Counted from the first letter of the stretch, positions 8,841 through 18,036 are shown. The stretch: DNA of 64,000 bases from Lentzea californiensis (GCF_024648825.1 NZ_JANBBE010000002.1:124001-188000); one strand, 5' to 3'. Notes: a model not told the origin generated them from the sequence alone. Program-made: numbers and translations.

Positions 8841-8880
8841 ACCCGATCTGACCATTTTTTGACCAGGTGCTCGATCGGGT
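8841..8880. promoter_or_regulatory. Operator-like nested repeats upstream of the CPBP protease gene
   Basis: ACCCGATC (8841-8848) and GATCGGGT (8873-8880) form a perfect 8-bp inverted repeat. Between them sit two direct copies of TGACCA separated by five T residues. The block lies about 125 bases upstream of the protease start and could be a regulator site. It is too loosely spaced to be a good terminator. Confidence 0.35.
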
Positions 8881-9005
8881 TTCGCCGGTGCCGCACAGTA
8901 GCCTCGGCTTCTGGGCCGGCGTCGATCGCGAGGTGGGCTGATCATGAGAGTGGCATTGCCTGCTGTTCCACCGCTGGTAGCCGCGGTGTGACTAAATTGC
9001 AGAGC

Positions 9006-9848
9006 GTGAGTGAGCCGGAATCCCTGAAGCCGAGGCGCGGTTTCAAGGAAAGAGTGCGCGACATCCCCCGCGACGCGTTCGAGACAGTGCGGGAAATCAG
9101 CCGCAACACGATCGAGAGCGTGCGGGACTTCAACCGCAACCCCGAGCCCGAACGGGTTGGCCAGCGATGGGGATTCGGCGCGTTCCTGCTGGTGGAAGCA
9201 GTCTTCATCCTGAGTGCCGTGTTCATCACGGCCGTGGGCGCGAGCTACGGCGCGACGCTCGAGAGCTCGACCACGCTCGTGCTGGTCGGCTCGCTGGTGC
9301 CGATCATGCTCGCGGCCTCGCTCGCCGTCGTGATCACGTACGTGCGCGGCAACGGTCCCGTCATCGACCTGCGGCTGAGCTTGACCAAGTCGGACGTGGT
9401 CTTCGGTCTCAAGATCGGCGTCGTCGGCCTGGTCTTCACCTACGTCGCCGCCACCGTGTGGGCGAAGATCGTCGGCAAGGACAACGCCACGAGCGCCATC
9501 GGCGAGCTCTTCAGCAACGCGAACCTGCCGCTGTCCGCCGCCATCACGATGTTCCTCTACATGAGCTTCATCGGCCCGATCTGCGAGGAGATCATCTTCC
9601 GCGGGCTGCTCTGGGGCGCGGTCCTGCGGCAGGGCTGGAGCAGGTTGGCCGCGTTCGTGCTGACCACGGTGATCTTCGCGCTCAGCCACCTCGAACCGCA
9701 GCGCACGTGGCTGCTCCTCGTGATCGCCATCCCCATCGGCGTCGCCCGCCTGGTCACTCGCAGCCTCGGGGCGAGCATGGTGGCGCACGTGCTGAACAAC
9801 TTCCTGCCGGGACTGTCGCTCCTGCTCCTGTCGGCCGGTGTCATCTGA
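9006..9848 (+). CDS. CPBP family intramembrane metalloprotease
   Basis: A 280-residue membrane protein of the CPBP/Abi (CAAX protease-like) family. Catalytic motifs are EEIIFRG (EExxxR), FALSHL (FxxxH) and HVLNNF (HxxxN). About six to eight hydrophobic helices follow a charged cytoplasmic N-terminus made of three 11-residue repeats: [22 protein letters not shown] and [11 protein letters not shown]. The start is taken as GTG 9006; GTG 8988 is possible, and no ribosome binding site separates them. The stop overlaps the pxpA ATG (TGATG). The substrate is unknown; family members act in protein processing or bacteriocin self-immunity. Confidence 0.87.
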   Translation: MSEPESLKPRRGFKERVRDIPRDAFETVREISRNTIESVRDFNRNPEPERVGQRWGFGAFLLVEAVFILSAVFITAVGASYGATLESSTTLVLVGSLVPIMLAASLAVVITYVRGNGPVIDLRLSLTKSDVVFGLKIGVVGLVFTYVAATVWAKIVGKDNATSAIGELFSNANLPLSAAITMFLYMSFIGPICEEIIFRGLLWGAVLRQGWSRLAAFVLTTVIFALSHLEPQRTWLLLVIAIPIGVARLVTRSLGASMVAHVLNNFLPGLSLLLLSAGVI

Positions 9849-10579
9849 TGGACCTGAACAGCGACCTCGGTGAGGGCTTCGGCATCTGGAAGCTCGGCGA
9901 CGACACCGCGCTGCTGGGCGTCATCACCAGCGCGAACGTCGCGTGCGGCTTCCACGCCGGTGATCCGTCCACGATGCGCAAGGTCTGCGAGGAAGCCGCG
10001 AAGAACGGCGTGAAGATCGGCGCCCAGGTGAGCTACCGCGACCTGGCCGGGTTCGGCCGGCGGTTCATCGACGCAGACCCGGTCGAACTCGCGGACGAGG
10101 TGCTCTACCAAATCGGTGCGCTCGACGCGTGCGCACGAGCAGCAGGCACCGAGGTCGTGTACGTGAAGCCGCACGGCGCGCTCTACAACGCCACGGTGCA
10201 CCACGAGAAGCAGGCCGAGGCGGTCGTGAACGGCACCAAGGCGTTCAAGGACCTGCCGATCCTCGGCCTGCCCGGCTCCCAGTTGCTGGAGAAGGCCTCG
10301 CGAGCGGGCTTGCGGCCCGTTCAGGAGGCGTTCGCCGACCGCGGCTACACGCCGGAGGGCACGCTGGTCCCGCGCAGCAGGCCGGACGCCCTGCTCACCG
10401 ACACCGCGCAGATCGTCGAACGGGCCACCCGGCTGCTCCAGGGCGAACTCGTCGCGGTCGACGGCACCGTCATCAAGACGCAGGCGGAGTCGTTGTGCGT
10501 GCACGGCGACACGCCGGGAGCGGTCGCGCACGCGCGTGCGGTGAAGGAAGCGCTCGGCGCCGTGACACCGTTCGCGTAG
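9848..10579 (+). CDS. pxpA: 5-oxoprolinase subunit A (LamB/YcsF family)
   Basis: PxpA, with PxpB and PxpC, makes the ATP-dependent prokaryotic 5-oxoprolinase that opens pyroglutamate to glutamate. The 243-residue protein shows the family hallmarks [12 protein letters not shown] at the N-terminus, [21 protein letters not shown] and VHGDTPGAV. Its ATG overlaps the stop of the CPBP protease gene. The partner genes pxpB and pxpC are not in the window, which is unusual because they commonly sit next to pxpA. Confidence 0.93.
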   Translation: MDLNSDLGEGFGIWKLGDDTALLGVITSANVACGFHAGDPSTMRKVCEEAAKNGVKIGAQVSYRDLAGFGRRFIDADPVELADEVLYQIGALDACARAAGTEVVYVKPHGALYNATVHHEKQAEAVVNGTKAFKDLPILGLPGSQLLEKASRAGLRPVQEAFADRGYTPEGTLVPRSRPDALLTDTAQIVERATRLLQGELVAVDGTVIKTQAESLCVHGDTPGAVAHARAVKEALGAVTPFA

Positions 10580-10606
10580 GACCCGATTCGGATCCGCCGG
10601 TCCCCA

Positions 10607-10617
10607 TCTGGCACAAT
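10607..10617 (+). promoter_or_regulatory. Candidate rpsP promoter -10 region
   Basis: TCTGGCACAAT lies 86 bases ahead of rpsP. CACAAT approximates TANNNT, and the preceding TCTGG also occurs ahead of rplS and the GNAT gene at 50216. Confidence 0.4.
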
Positions 10618-10702
10618 TGCCCGCTGTCCGTCGTGGTCGGCCCCTCTGCCCGGGCCGCGACTGTGCGAACCACCAACACAGAGCTCGAGGAGTACCAGGC
10701 CA

Positions 10703-11146
10703 ATGGCCGTCAAGATCAAGCTTCAGCGTCTCGGCAAGATCCGCCAGCCGTACTACCGCATCGTGGTCGCCGACGCGCGCACCCGTCGCGACGGCAAGGC
10801 CATCGAGACGATCGGCAAGTACCACCCGAAGGACGAGCCGTCGTTCATCGCGGTCGACTCCGAGCGTGCGCAGTACTGGCTGGGTGTCGGCGCGCAGCCG
10901 ACCGAGTCGGTCCAGCGGATCCTCGAGATCACCGGTGACTGGCAGAAGTTCAAGGGCCTGCCGGGCGCCGAGGGCACGCTGAAGGTCAAGGAGCCGAAGA
11001 CTCCGAAGGCCGAGCTGTTCGCCGCCGCGCTCGCCGCCGCGAACTCGGAGCCGATGACCGAGGCCACCACGCCGAAGGCGAAGAAGGCCAAGAAGACCGA
11101 CGACGCGCCCAAGGCCGAGGCCGAGGCGCCCAAGGACGAGGCGTGA
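10703..11146 (+). CDS. rpsP: 30S ribosomal protein S16
   Basis: A small-subunit protein needed for 30S assembly. The core is [26 protein letters not shown] with YHPKDEPS, followed by a Lys/Ala/Glu-rich C-terminal tail that takes the length to 147 residues, as in other actinobacteria (about 80 in enterobacteria). The start ATG 10703 has a GAGGAG ribosome binding site at about 10687. It leads the rpsP-khpA-rimM-trmD operon; khpA overlaps its stop. Confidence 0.98.
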   Translation: MAVKIKLQRLGKIRQPYYRIVVADARTRRDGKAIETIGKYHPKDEPSFIAVDSERAQYWLGVGAQPTESVQRILEITGDWQKFKGLPGAEGTLKVKEPKTPKAELFAAALAAANSEPMTEATTPKAKKAKKTDDAPKAEAEAPKDEA

Positions 11147-11382
11147 GTTTGTTGGCTGACGCCCTCGAACACCTCGTTCGCGGCATCGTCGACCACCCGG
11201 AAGAAGTCCGGGTGAACCTCGTCACGACCCGCCGCGGCCGCACCCTCGAGGTCCATGTCCACCCGGACGACCTCGGCAAGGTGATCGGCCGTGGCGGTCG
11301 CACCGCGACGGCTCTGCGCACCGTGATGGCCGGTATCGGCGGTCGTGGTGTGCGGGTCGACGTCGTCGACACCGACCGCTGA
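11143..11382 (+). CDS. khpA: KH-domain RNA-binding protein KhpA
   Basis: A 79-residue single-KH protein, start GTG 11143 overlapping the rpsP stop by 4 bases. The KH loop is VIGRGGRTA (GxxG variant IGRGGR), preceded by a strand typical of the family ([12 protein letters not shown]). KhpA with KhpB binds many RNAs and affects cell elongation and division in Gram-positive bacteria. The place between rpsP and rimM is conserved. Confidence 0.93.
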   Translation: MSLLADALEHLVRGIVDHPEEVRVNLVTTRRGRTLEVHVHPDDLGKVIGRGGRTATALRTVMAGIGGRGVRVDVVDTDR

Positions 11383-11401
11383 ACGAAGCTGCAAAGGGCA
11401 A

Positions 11402-11917
11402 ATGGACGTCGTCGTCGGCCGTGTGGCCAAGGCGCACGGGATCACCGGTGAACTAGCCGTTGACGTGCGCACCGATTCACCCGAAATGCGGTTCAAGCTC
11501 GGAGCCACGCTCCAGGCCAAGCTGCGTGACGGCACGTCCCGAAGCCTCACCGTGTCAGCCGCCCGGCCTCACTCCGGGCGGCTGCTCGTGCGTTTCGAGG
11601 AAGTCGTGACGCGCGACGTCGCGGAGTCGTTGCGCGGCACGTTGCTGCTGGGCAGCACCGACGACCTGCCGGCGATCGACGACCCGGACGAGTTCTACGA
11701 CCACGAGCTCGAAGGGCTCGCGGCCGAACTCGTCGACGGCACGAAGATCGGCACGGTCAAGGAGATCCTGCACGGCCCCGGTGGCGAACTGCTCGTGGTC
11801 ATCCGTGACCAGGGGGAGGCGCTCATCCCGTTCGTGCGCGAGATCGTGCCCACTGTGGACGTTCGCGGCGGCCGTGTCGTGATCGACCCGCCAGAGGGCC
11901 TGCTCGATGCAGATTGA
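11402..11917 (+). CDS. rimM: Ribosome maturation factor RimM
   Basis: RimM binds S19 and helps mature the 3' domain of 16S rRNA. The 171-residue protein has the N-terminal beta-barrel ([17 protein letters not shown]) and C-terminal PRC-like barrel ([25 protein letters not shown]). The start is ATG 11402. The 3' end overlaps trmD by 11 bases, implying translational coupling. Confidence 0.96.
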   Translation: MDVVVGRVAKAHGITGELAVDVRTDSPEMRFKLGATLQAKLRDGTSRSLTVSAARPHSGRLLVRFEEVVTRDVAESLRGTLLLGSTDDLPAIDDPDEFYDHELEGLAAELVDGTKIGTVKEILHGPGGELLVVIRDQGEALIPFVREIVPTVDVRGGRVVIDPPEGLLDAD

Positions 11918-12653
11918 CGTCGTCACGATCTTCCCCGAGTACCTCGCGCCGCTGCGCGCGGCGTTGCTCGGAAAGGCGATCGACAAGGGCCTGATCAGCG
12001 TCGGCGTGCACGACCTCCGGGACTGGACCCAGGACGTGCACAAGGCTGTCGACGACAGCCCGTACGGCGGTGGGCCCGGCATGGTCATGAAGGCCGACAT
12101 CTGGGGTCCTGCCCTGGACGACGTGTGCACGGACGAGACGCGTCTCATCGTGCCGACGCCGGCCGGACGTCCGTTCACGCAGGCGGTCGCACACGAGTAC
12201 GCGAACGAGTCCCACCTCGTGTTCGCGTGCGGTCGCTACGAAGGCATTGACCAGCGTGTGGTCGATGACGCCGCACGGCGCGTACGCGTCGATGAGGTGT
12301 CGATCGGTGACTACGTGCTGGTCGGTGGCGAGGTGGCGGTGCTCGCGATCGTGGAAGCGGTCGCGCGGTTGCTGCCCGGCGTGCTCGGCAACCCGAAGTC
12401 GCACGCCGAGGACTCGTTCCAGGACGGGCTGCTCGAAGGGCCGAGCTACACGCGGCCCGAGGTGTGGCGCGACCTGGCGGTGCCGGACGTGCTGCGTTCC
12501 GGTAACCACAAGCTGATCAACCGCTGGCGCCGTGACCAGTCGCTGGCCAGGACCTTCGCCAGGCGTCCTGACCTGCTGGAATCGTTGCCGGTAGAAGCGT
12601 TCGACAAGCACGACCGTGCCCTGCTCACGCGCCTGCGCGAGGGCGGGGAGTAG
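11907..12653 (+). CDS. trmD: tRNA (guanine-N1)-methyltransferase
   Basis: TrmD methylates G37 of tRNAs reading CNN and CGG codons, preventing frameshifts. The 248-residue SPOUT enzyme begins [13 protein letters not shown]. The trefoil-knot SAM site is in [13 protein letters not shown] and [16 protein letters not shown]. The C-terminal helical domain holds [16 protein letters not shown]. It overlaps rimM by 11 bases, the usual order. Confidence 0.97.
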   Translation: MQIDVVTIFPEYLAPLRAALLGKAIDKGLISVGVHDLRDWTQDVHKAVDDSPYGGGPGMVMKADIWGPALDDVCTDETRLIVPTPAGRPFTQAVAHEYANESHLVFACGRYEGIDQRVVDDAARRVRVDEVSIGDYVLVGGEVAVLAIVEAVARLLPGVLGNPKSHAEDSFQDGLLEGPSYTRPEVWRDLAVPDVLRSGNHKLINRWRRDQSLARTFARRPDLLESLPVEAFDKHDRALLTRLREGGE

Positions 12654-12678
12654 CCCGATTTCGTTCCGGAGTGCCTGG

Positions 12679-12689
12679 TCTGGCACACT
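12679..12689 (+). promoter_or_regulatory. Candidate rplS promoter -10 region
   Basis: TCTGGCACACT lies in the 152-base gap between trmD and rplS, about 115 bases ahead of the rplS start. CACACT is the presumed -10. The long leader that would result could carry regulation by free L19. Confidence 0.4.
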
Positions 12690-12805
12690 GGAACAGTTGC
12701 CGAAGCCGGTGTGATACCGGCATGCGCACACAAGCCGACCCCCATCATGTCGTGCACAGCCATGGAGCATGCTCTGGGGAGTTCAAAACACGTGAGGAAC
12801 CACCG

Positions 12806-13165
12806 ATGAACATCCTGGACGCGCTTGACGCCCAGTCGCTGCGCACCGACATCCCGGCCTTCCGCGCCGGTGACACGCTGAAGGTTCACGTCCGCGTCAT
12901 CGAGGGCTCGCGCGAGCGCGTCCAGGTGTTCCAGGGCGTTGTGATCCGTCGTCAGAACGGCGGCATCCGCGAGACCTTCACCGTCCGCAAGGTCTCGTTC
13001 GGCGTCGGCGTCGAGCGCACCTTCCCGGTGCACTCCCCGAACATCGCCGAGATCGAGGTCGCCGTCCGCGGTGACGTCCGTCGCGCCAAGCTGTACTACC
13101 TGCGCGACCTGCGCGGCAAGGCTGCCAAGATCAAGGAGAAGCGCGAGGCCCGTCCGGTCTCCTGA
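12806..13165 (+). CDS. rplS: 50S ribosomal protein L19
   Basis: L19 sits at the subunit interface. The 119-residue protein starts at ATG 12806 behind GAGGAA (12795-12800) and reads [19 protein letters not shown], with the family motif [20 protein letters not shown] and [14 protein letters not shown]. Upstream in-frame codons are leader sequence without protein homology. Confidence 0.98.
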   Translation: MNILDALDAQSLRTDIPAFRAGDTLKVHVRVIEGSRERVQVFQGVVIRRQNGGIRETFTVRKVSFGVGVERTFPVHSPNIAEIEVAVRGDVRRAKLYYLRDLRGKAAKIKEKREARPVS

Positions 13166-13168
13166 TCG

Positions 13169-13909
13169 GTGGCTTCGAGCCCAGAAGACTTCGAGGACGC
13201 CTCCGCACCGGATGAACCGGAGCGGGGGCGTACTCCTGTCTGGAGAGAAATCCTCTACGTCGTCATGACGGCCGTCGTGCTGACGGTGCTCATCCAGGCG
13301 TTCGTGGCGCGGGTCTACGTGATCCCCTCGGCGTCGATGGAGAACACGCTGCACGGCTGCACCGGCTGCGAGAACGACCGCGTGCTGGTCGACAAGCTTA
13401 CCTACGGCTTCAGCGACGTCGAGCCGGGCGAGGTGGTCGTGTTCCGCGGCCCCGAGGCGTGGACGACGACCGACTTCCGCACGCCCCGATCGGCCAATCC
13501 CGTCGCGGGTTTCGTGCAGAACATCGGTTCTCTGCTGGGCATCGCGCCGGCGAACGAGCGCGACTTCGTGAAGCGCGTGATCGCGTTGCCCGGCCAGACG
13601 GTGATGTGTTGCGACGAGCAGCACCGTGTCGTTGTGGACGGCAAACCGCTCGACGAGCCGTACGTGCATTGGCAGGCAGGCACTTCGCCCGCGGACCACG
13701 AGCCGTTCGCACCGATCCGCGTGCCGGAGGGCCGGTTGTTCGTGATGGGGGACAACCGGATGAACTCCACCGACTCGCGCAAACAGGGCGGTGGTGGCGT
13801 AGCGGGCACCGTGCCGATCGAGAACGTCATCGGGAAGGCCCGCTACGTCGTTTTCCCGAAAGATCGGTGGAGTGTTGTGTCGGATCACAACCCCCAGCCC
13901 CTAGGCTGA
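13169..13909 (+). CDS. lepB: Signal peptidase I (first of two)
   Basis: A membrane-anchored serine peptidase that removes signal peptides on the outer face of the membrane. It is 246 residues from GTG 13169, three bases after the rplS stop. An acidic cytoplasmic N-terminus precedes one TM helix (residues about 28-47). The catalytic Ser lies in IPSASMENTL and the Lys in DFVKRVIALPG; the late box GDNRMNSTDSR is intact. Two cysteine pairs, GCTGCEND and MCCDEQ, recur in the adjacent paralogue. Tandem lepB genes between rplS and rnhB are an actinomycete trait. Confidence 0.95.
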   Translation: MASSPEDFEDASAPDEPERGRTPVWREILYVVMTAVVLTVLIQAFVARVYVIPSASMENTLHGCTGCENDRVLVDKLTYGFSDVEPGEVVVFRGPEAWTTTDFRTPRSANPVAGFVQNIGSLLGIAPANERDFVKRVIALPGQTVMCCDEQHRVVVDGKPLDEPYVHWQAGTSPADHEPFAPIRVPEGRLFVMGDNRMNSTDSRKQGGGGVAGTVPIENVIGKARYVVFPKDRWSVVSDHNPQPLG

Positions 13910-13913
13910 TCTC

Positions 13914-14777
13914 GTGGTCGACGACGCTCCAGAGCAGAACCCTCCCGGTGACGAGCCCAGTTCGGACGCTTCGGACAAGCCCGCGAAGCAGAAGAAAAAG
14001 GGCAACTTCTGGAAGGAACTGCCTGTCCTCATCCTGGTCGCGTTCGGCCTCGCGATCGGCATCCAGATCTTCCTCGGCCGCGTCTACATGATCCCGTCCG
14101 AGTCGATGGAGACGACGCTGCACGGGTGCACCGACTGCTACGGCGACCGCGTGCTCGTCGACAAGGTCACCTTCCGCTTCAGCGATCCGGCGCCGGGCGA
14201 CGTGATCGTGTTCCGCGGGCCGCCGTCGTGGCAGAACGACTTCGTCTCCGCCGAGCCGGGCAACCCGATCTCGCAGGGCCTGTCGTGGCTCGGTTCGCTG
14301 GTCGGGCTGCCGTCGGCGAACGAGGAGGACTTCGTCAAGCGCGTGATCGCCGTCGGCGGGCAGACCGTGAAGTGCTGCGACGACCAGAACCGCGTGACGG
14401 TCGACGGCAAGCCCCTCGACGAGCCGTACAAGCACTTCGACGAGGGCACGCCTGCCGAGCAGGAGTCGTTCGAGGAGCTCAAGATCCCGGACGGGATGCT
14501 GTTCGTGCTCGGCGACAACCGCAACCACTCGTGCGACTCGCGCTGCCAGGGCCAGGGCGGCCTCAACGGGCTCGTGCCGGTGGGTGACGTGATCGGCAAG
14601 GCGCGCGTGATCGTGCTGCCTCCGTCGAGGTGGGGCGGCGTGTCCGACCACGACCCGCAGGTCGTCTCGATGGGTGCGCCGGGCTGGCAGGAGAACGTCC
14701 CGCTGGGCCTCGGTATCGTCGGCGCGTGGCCGCTTCTGCTGCTCGGGCGTCGAGTGCGAGACCGATTCCGCCGATGA
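13914..14777 (+). CDS. lepB: Signal peptidase I (second of two)
   Basis: A paralogue of the upstream enzyme, 287 residues from GTG 13914. The Lys-rich cytoplasmic tail (KPAKQKKKGNFWKE) precedes a TM helix. The catalytic Ser is in IPSESMETTLHG and the Lys in DFVKRVIAVGG; GDNRNHSCDSRCQ is the late box. Unlike the first copy it ends with a second TM helix (GLGIVGAWPLLLLGRRV), and its substrate pocket residues differ, so the pair may divide substrates. The stop overlaps rnhB as ATGA. Confidence 0.95.
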   Translation: MVDDAPEQNPPGDEPSSDASDKPAKQKKKGNFWKELPVLILVAFGLAIGIQIFLGRVYMIPSESMETTLHGCTDCYGDRVLVDKVTFRFSDPAPGDVIVFRGPPSWQNDFVSAEPGNPISQGLSWLGSLVGLPSANEEDFVKRVIAVGGQTVKCCDDQNRVTVDGKPLDEPYKHFDEGTPAEQESFEELKIPDGMLFVLGDNRNHSCDSRCQGQGGLNGLVPVGDVIGKARVIVLPPSRWGGVSDHDPQVVSMGAPGWQENVPLGLGIVGAWPLLLLGRRVRDRFRR

Positions 14778-15565
14778 CCATGCTGATGCCGCCCCGCGCG
14801 GTGGTGCGGGGCTCTGCGGGGAACTGGGCGTTGCAGAGCACGCTGGAGCGCCGGGGCCTCGGACCCGTCGCCGGCGTGGACGAAGCGGGGCGCGGGCCGT
14901 GCGCCGGTCCGTTGGTGATCGCCGCGTGTGTCCTTCGACCGGGTGATGCTTCGCGGTTCGAAGGGCTGAACGACTCGAAGCTGATGACGGCGGCCGCCCG
15001 CGATCGGATGTACGACCTGGTGCTCAAGCGTGCGCTGGATCACTCGGTCGTGGTCGTTCCGCCCGCCGACATCGACTGGCTGGGCATCCACGTCATGAAC
15101 ATCGAGGGCATGCGGCGTGCGGTGGCGCAGCTGGAGACGCACCCCGGCTACGTGCTGACGGACGGTTTCAAGGTGCCGGGAATGCCGGCGCCGAACGTGG
15201 CGGTGCTCAAAGGCGACCAGGCCGCGGCGTGCGTGGCGGCGGCATCGGTGCTGGCCAAGGTCACGCGGGACCGCATCATGGCGGATCTGCATGATCGTCA
15301 TCCCGAGTACGGGTTCAGCGTGCACAAGGGGTACTGCACGCCCGACCACACGGCGGCGTTGATGGAACACGGCCCGTGTGCGGAGCATCGCTGGTCGTAT
15401 GTAAATGTGGCAGCGGCGGCTGCCAAGCACGGTCTCGCCGCGCCGCACAGGGTGGCGCGCGGCACAACCGCGCAGGCCGTGGTCCAGAATGATGCAACCC
15501 CGGCTGACGCCGGGGAGCTCGCGACGAGTGAGGGCGCGGAGCAGATGACCCGCGCGGAGGCGTAA
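14774..15565 (+). CDS. rnhB: Ribonuclease HII
   Basis: This enzyme removes ribonucleotides embedded in DNA. It is 263 residues from ATG 14774, which overlaps the lepB stop. Acidic catalytic residues are in GVDEAGRGPCAGP (Asp and Glu), the first Asp of GLNDSK, and DGFKVPG. The Tyr-containing HKGYCTPDH segment near the C-terminal end of the domain is typical. A short Ala/Glu-rich tail follows. The stop overlaps the next ATG (TAATG). Confidence 0.95.
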   Translation: MTMLMPPRAVVRGSAGNWALQSTLERRGLGPVAGVDEAGRGPCAGPLVIAACVLRPGDASRFEGLNDSKLMTAAARDRMYDLVLKRALDHSVVVVPPADIDWLGIHVMNIEGMRRAVAQLETHPGYVLTDGFKVPGMPAPNVAVLKGDQAAACVAAASVLAKVTRDRIMADLHDRHPEYGFSVHKGYCTPDHTAALMEHGPCAEHRWSYVNVAAAAAKHGLAAPHRVARGTTAQAVVQNDATPADAGELATSEGAEQMTRAEA

Positions 15566-15888
15566 TGAGTGCAGAGGATCTCGAGAAGTACGAGACCGAG
15601 ATGGAGCTGTCGCTGTACAAGGAGTACCGCGACATAGTCAGCCAGTTCTCGTTCGTCGTGGAGACCGAACGGCGTTTCTACCTGGCCAACTCGGTGGACG
15701 TGCAGGTGCGCAACGCCGACGGCGAGGTGTACTTCGAGGTGCGCATGTCGGATGCATGGGTGTGGGACATGTACCGCCCTGCAAGGTTCGTCAAGAACGT
15801 TCGTGTCATCACGTTCAAGGACGTGAACGTGGAGGAGCTGGACAAGCCGGATCTCCGGTTGCCGGAGAGCGGCCCTTTCCCCAGCTGA
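15565..15888 (+). CDS. DUF2469 family protein
   Basis: A 107-residue acidic protein conserved in actinobacteria at exactly this place after rnhB. The sequence begins MSAEDLEKYETEMELSLY and contains YRDIVSQFSFVVETERRFYLAN and WVWDMYRPARFVKNVRV, recognisable family segments. The function is not known. Its ATG overlaps the rnhB stop codon, so it is co-translated with rnhB. Confidence 0.93.
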   Translation: MSAEDLEKYETEMELSLYKEYRDIVSQFSFVVETERRFYLANSVDVQVRNADGEVYFEVRMSDAWVWDMYRPARFVKNVRVITFKDVNVEELDKPDLRLPESGPFPS

Positions 15889-16030
15889 AAGAGGAGTGAC
15901 CCGAAACGTTGGCGGTGCCGTCCGCGGTACCGCGATGAGCCCGTGCGGCCGCGGAATCTCACGGCGGCGTTTCGGGCCACGCTCCTAGCACACCCCACCG
16001 ACGATTCCGTCGTTCCAAGATCTACAACGG

Positions 16031-16070
16031 CCGACTTGTCCACAGCCGCCGAGTTGTCCACAGATTCCCC
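16031..16070 (+). promoter_or_regulatory. Paired DnaA-box-like element upstream of yraN
   Basis: Two copies of TTGTCCACA (16036-16044 and 16054-16062) stand 18 bases apart start to start and are followed by GATTCCC. TTGTCCACA is a good match to the high-GC actinobacterial DnaA box. A second copy of the whole element lies at 23400-23435 on the other strand. It is the only structure I see in the 251-base gap before yraN. Confidence 0.6.
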
Positions 16071-16139
16071 GCGGCCCGGTCGCCCACCCCGTCCCGCCCT
16101 GCAAGGTCGTGTCCAACGACCCGCAGGGAGGCGAGGGCA

Positions 16140-16514
16140 GTGGTGGCACAGGCACTGGTCGAGACCAGGCAGCAGGAGAAGGGGCGCCAGGGCGAAGACC
16201 TGGCGTGCAGGTACCTGGAGGGGCAGGGCCTGGTCGTCCTGTCACGGAACTGGACGTGCCGCGACGGCGAACTCGACGTCGTGGCCGTGGAGGGCGACCG
16301 CCTGGTCGTCTGCGAGGTCAAGACGAGGTCCGGCCCGGCCTGGGGCCGCCCGGACGAGGCCGTCGACCAGCACAAGCTCTCCCGCCTGCGCCGCACGGCG
16401 CTGCGCTGGCTGGCGTCGCACGGCGTCGGCTGGTGCAACGTCCGCGTCGACCTGATCTCGGTCACCTGGCCTCCTTCCGGTGAGGCGCGCCTGCAACACC
16501 TGCGGGGAGCCTGA
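16140..16514 (+). CDS. YraN/UPF0102 family predicted endonuclease
   Basis: A 124-residue protein with the restriction-endonuclease-like fold. The active-site pattern is GELDVVAVEGDRLVVCEVKTR, i.e. the Asp and ExK of the PD-(D/E)XK type. The N-terminus RQQEKGRQGEDLACRYLEGQG matches the family. Function is unproven; the gene is usually next to yifB and dprA, suggesting a role in processing foreign or recombining DNA. The start is GTG 16140. Paired DnaA-box-like sites lie 70-100 bases upstream. Confidence 0.92.
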   Translation: MVAQALVETRQQEKGRQGEDLACRYLEGQGLVVLSRNWTCRDGELDVVAVEGDRLVVCEVKTRSGPAWGRPDEAVDQHKLSRLRRTALRWLASHGVGWCNVRVDLISVTWPPSGEARLQHLRGA

Positions 16515-16515
16515 G

Positions 16516-18036
16516 ATGGGCTTGGCGCAGGCCTGGTCCGTCGCGCTCTACGGCGTCGACGGCATCGCGGTCGAGATCGAGGCCGACGTGGGCGTGGGCC
16601 AGCCCCGCACCCACCTCCTCGGGCTGCCCGACGCGTCCTTGCACGAGTCGAAGGAGCGGGTGAAGGCCGCCGTCCGCAACAGCGAGGAGGAGTGGCCGAA
16701 GCAGCGCATCGTCCTGGGCCTGTCCCCGGCGAACCTGCCCAAGGGCGGCAGCAGCTACGACCTCGCCATCGCCTGCGCCACGTTGGCCGCCGCGGGCTCG
16801 GTCCCGTCCGAGCGCCTGGCCACCACCGTCCTGCTGGGCGAACTGGCCCTCGACGGCCGTGTCCGCGCGGTCCGCGGCACGCTGCCCGCGCTACTCGCGG
16901 CCCGTCGCGCCGGCCTCACGACAGCGATCGTCCCGGTGGAGGTCCTGCCGGAGGCGTCCCTGGTCGACGGCATCGACCTGCACGGCGCCCAGACCCTCGC
17001 CGAAGTCCTGGCATGGCTCCGCGGCGAGCCCGTGGCGCTGCACCCGCCACCGCAGCCGGCCGACCCGCCGCTCCCGGCCGCCCCGGACCTGGCCGACGTG
17101 GTGGGCCAGCCAGAGGCCCGCTGGGCCCTGGAGGTGGCCGCGGCAGGGGCCCACCACCTCCTCCTGACGGGCCCGCCGGGCACCGGCAAGACGATGCTGG
17201 CCGAACGCCTCCCAGGCCTCCTCCCACCGCTGACACGCCAAGACTCACTGGCGGTCACAGCCGTCCACTCGGTAGCGGGCGTCCTGTCCTCCGACTACCC
17301 GCTGGTGGCCAGCCCGCCGTTCGTCAACGTCCACCACACGACGTCGATGGCGGCCCTGATCGGCGGCGGCAGCGGCATGGCGAAGCCAGGTGCCGCCTCC
17401 CGCGCCCACAAGGGCGTCCTCTTCCTGGACGAGGCCTGCGAGTTCGGCCAGAAGACCATCGACACCCTCCGCACGGCCCTGGAGGAGGGCGAGGTCCGCA
17501 TCCCGCGCCGGGACGGCATGGCCCGCTACCCGGCCCGCTTCCAGCTGATCCTCGCCACCAACCCGTGCCCCTGCGCACCACCGAAGGAAACGGACTGCAT
17601 CTGCACCTCCACAGTCCGCCGCCGCTACCAGTCCCGCCTCTCCGGCCCACTGCTCGACCGCGTGGACCTGAGGGTGCGCATGAGGGCGACAACGGCCATG
17701 GCGAACGCAGACGCCACCCCACCAGAGCCGACGGCGGTGGTAAGAGCCAGAGTTCTGAAGGCCAGGACAAGGGCTGCCACCCGCTGGTCCGCTCACGGCC
17801 ACACCTGGCCGGCGAACGCCCTGGTGCCAGGCCCAGCCCTACGGCGGGAGTTCGCCCTCCCCAGGCCCACGACAGCCCTGCTGGACCGAGCCCTGGCCCT
17901 AGGAGCCCTGACGGGCCGAGGAGCCGACCGCTGCCTACGAGTCGCCTGGACCTTGGCCGACCTGGCAGAAGCCGACCGCCCAACCCCAGACCACGTGGCC
18001 GCCGCTCTCCACTTCCGAGAACGCAGAGCCCCCTGA
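16516..18036 (+). CDS. YifB/ComM family Mg-chelatase-like AAA+ ATPase
   Basis: A 506-residue protein of the ComM family, a hexameric branch-migration helicase that extends strand invasion during natural transformation in some Proteobacteria; its role in actinobacteria is less clear. It has the N-terminal ChlI-like Lon-type domain (ARSWSVALYG region, LPDASLHESKERV), Walker A GPPGTGKTML, Walker B GVLFLDEACEF, and a zinc-like Cys cluster NPCPCAPPKETDCIC. It starts at ATG 16516, one base after the yraN stop. Third positions grow less GC-biased toward the 3' end. Confidence 0.93.
   Translation: MGLAQAWSVALYGVDGIAVEIEADVGVGQPRTHLLGLPDASLHESKERVKAAVRNSEEEWPKQRIVLGLSPANLPKGGSSYDLAIACATLAAAGSVPSERLATTVLLGELALDGRVRAVRGTLPALLAARRAGLTTAIVPVEVLPEASLVDGIDLHGAQTLAEVLAWLRGEPVALHPPPQPADPPLPAAPDLADVVGQPEARWALEVAAAGAHHLLLTGPPGTGKTMLAERLPGLLPPLTRQDSLAVTAVHSVAGVLSSDYPLVASPPFVNVHHTTSMAALIGGGSGMAKPGAASRAHKGVLFLDEACEFGQKTIDTLRTALEEGEVRIPRRDGMARYPARFQLILATNPCPCAPPKETDCICTSTVRRRYQSRLSGPLLDRVDLRVRMRATTAMANADATPPEPTAVVRARVLKARTRAATRWSAHGHTWPANALVPGPALRREFALPRPTTALLDRALALGALTGRGADRCLRVAWTLADLAEADRPTPDHVAAALHFRERRAP

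Noticed and set aside
16036..16062. Chromosomal replication origin
   Set aside because: Two DnaA-box-like nonamers alone are not an origin: there is no dnaA, dnaN or gyrB nearby and no larger box cluster or AT-rich unwinding region.
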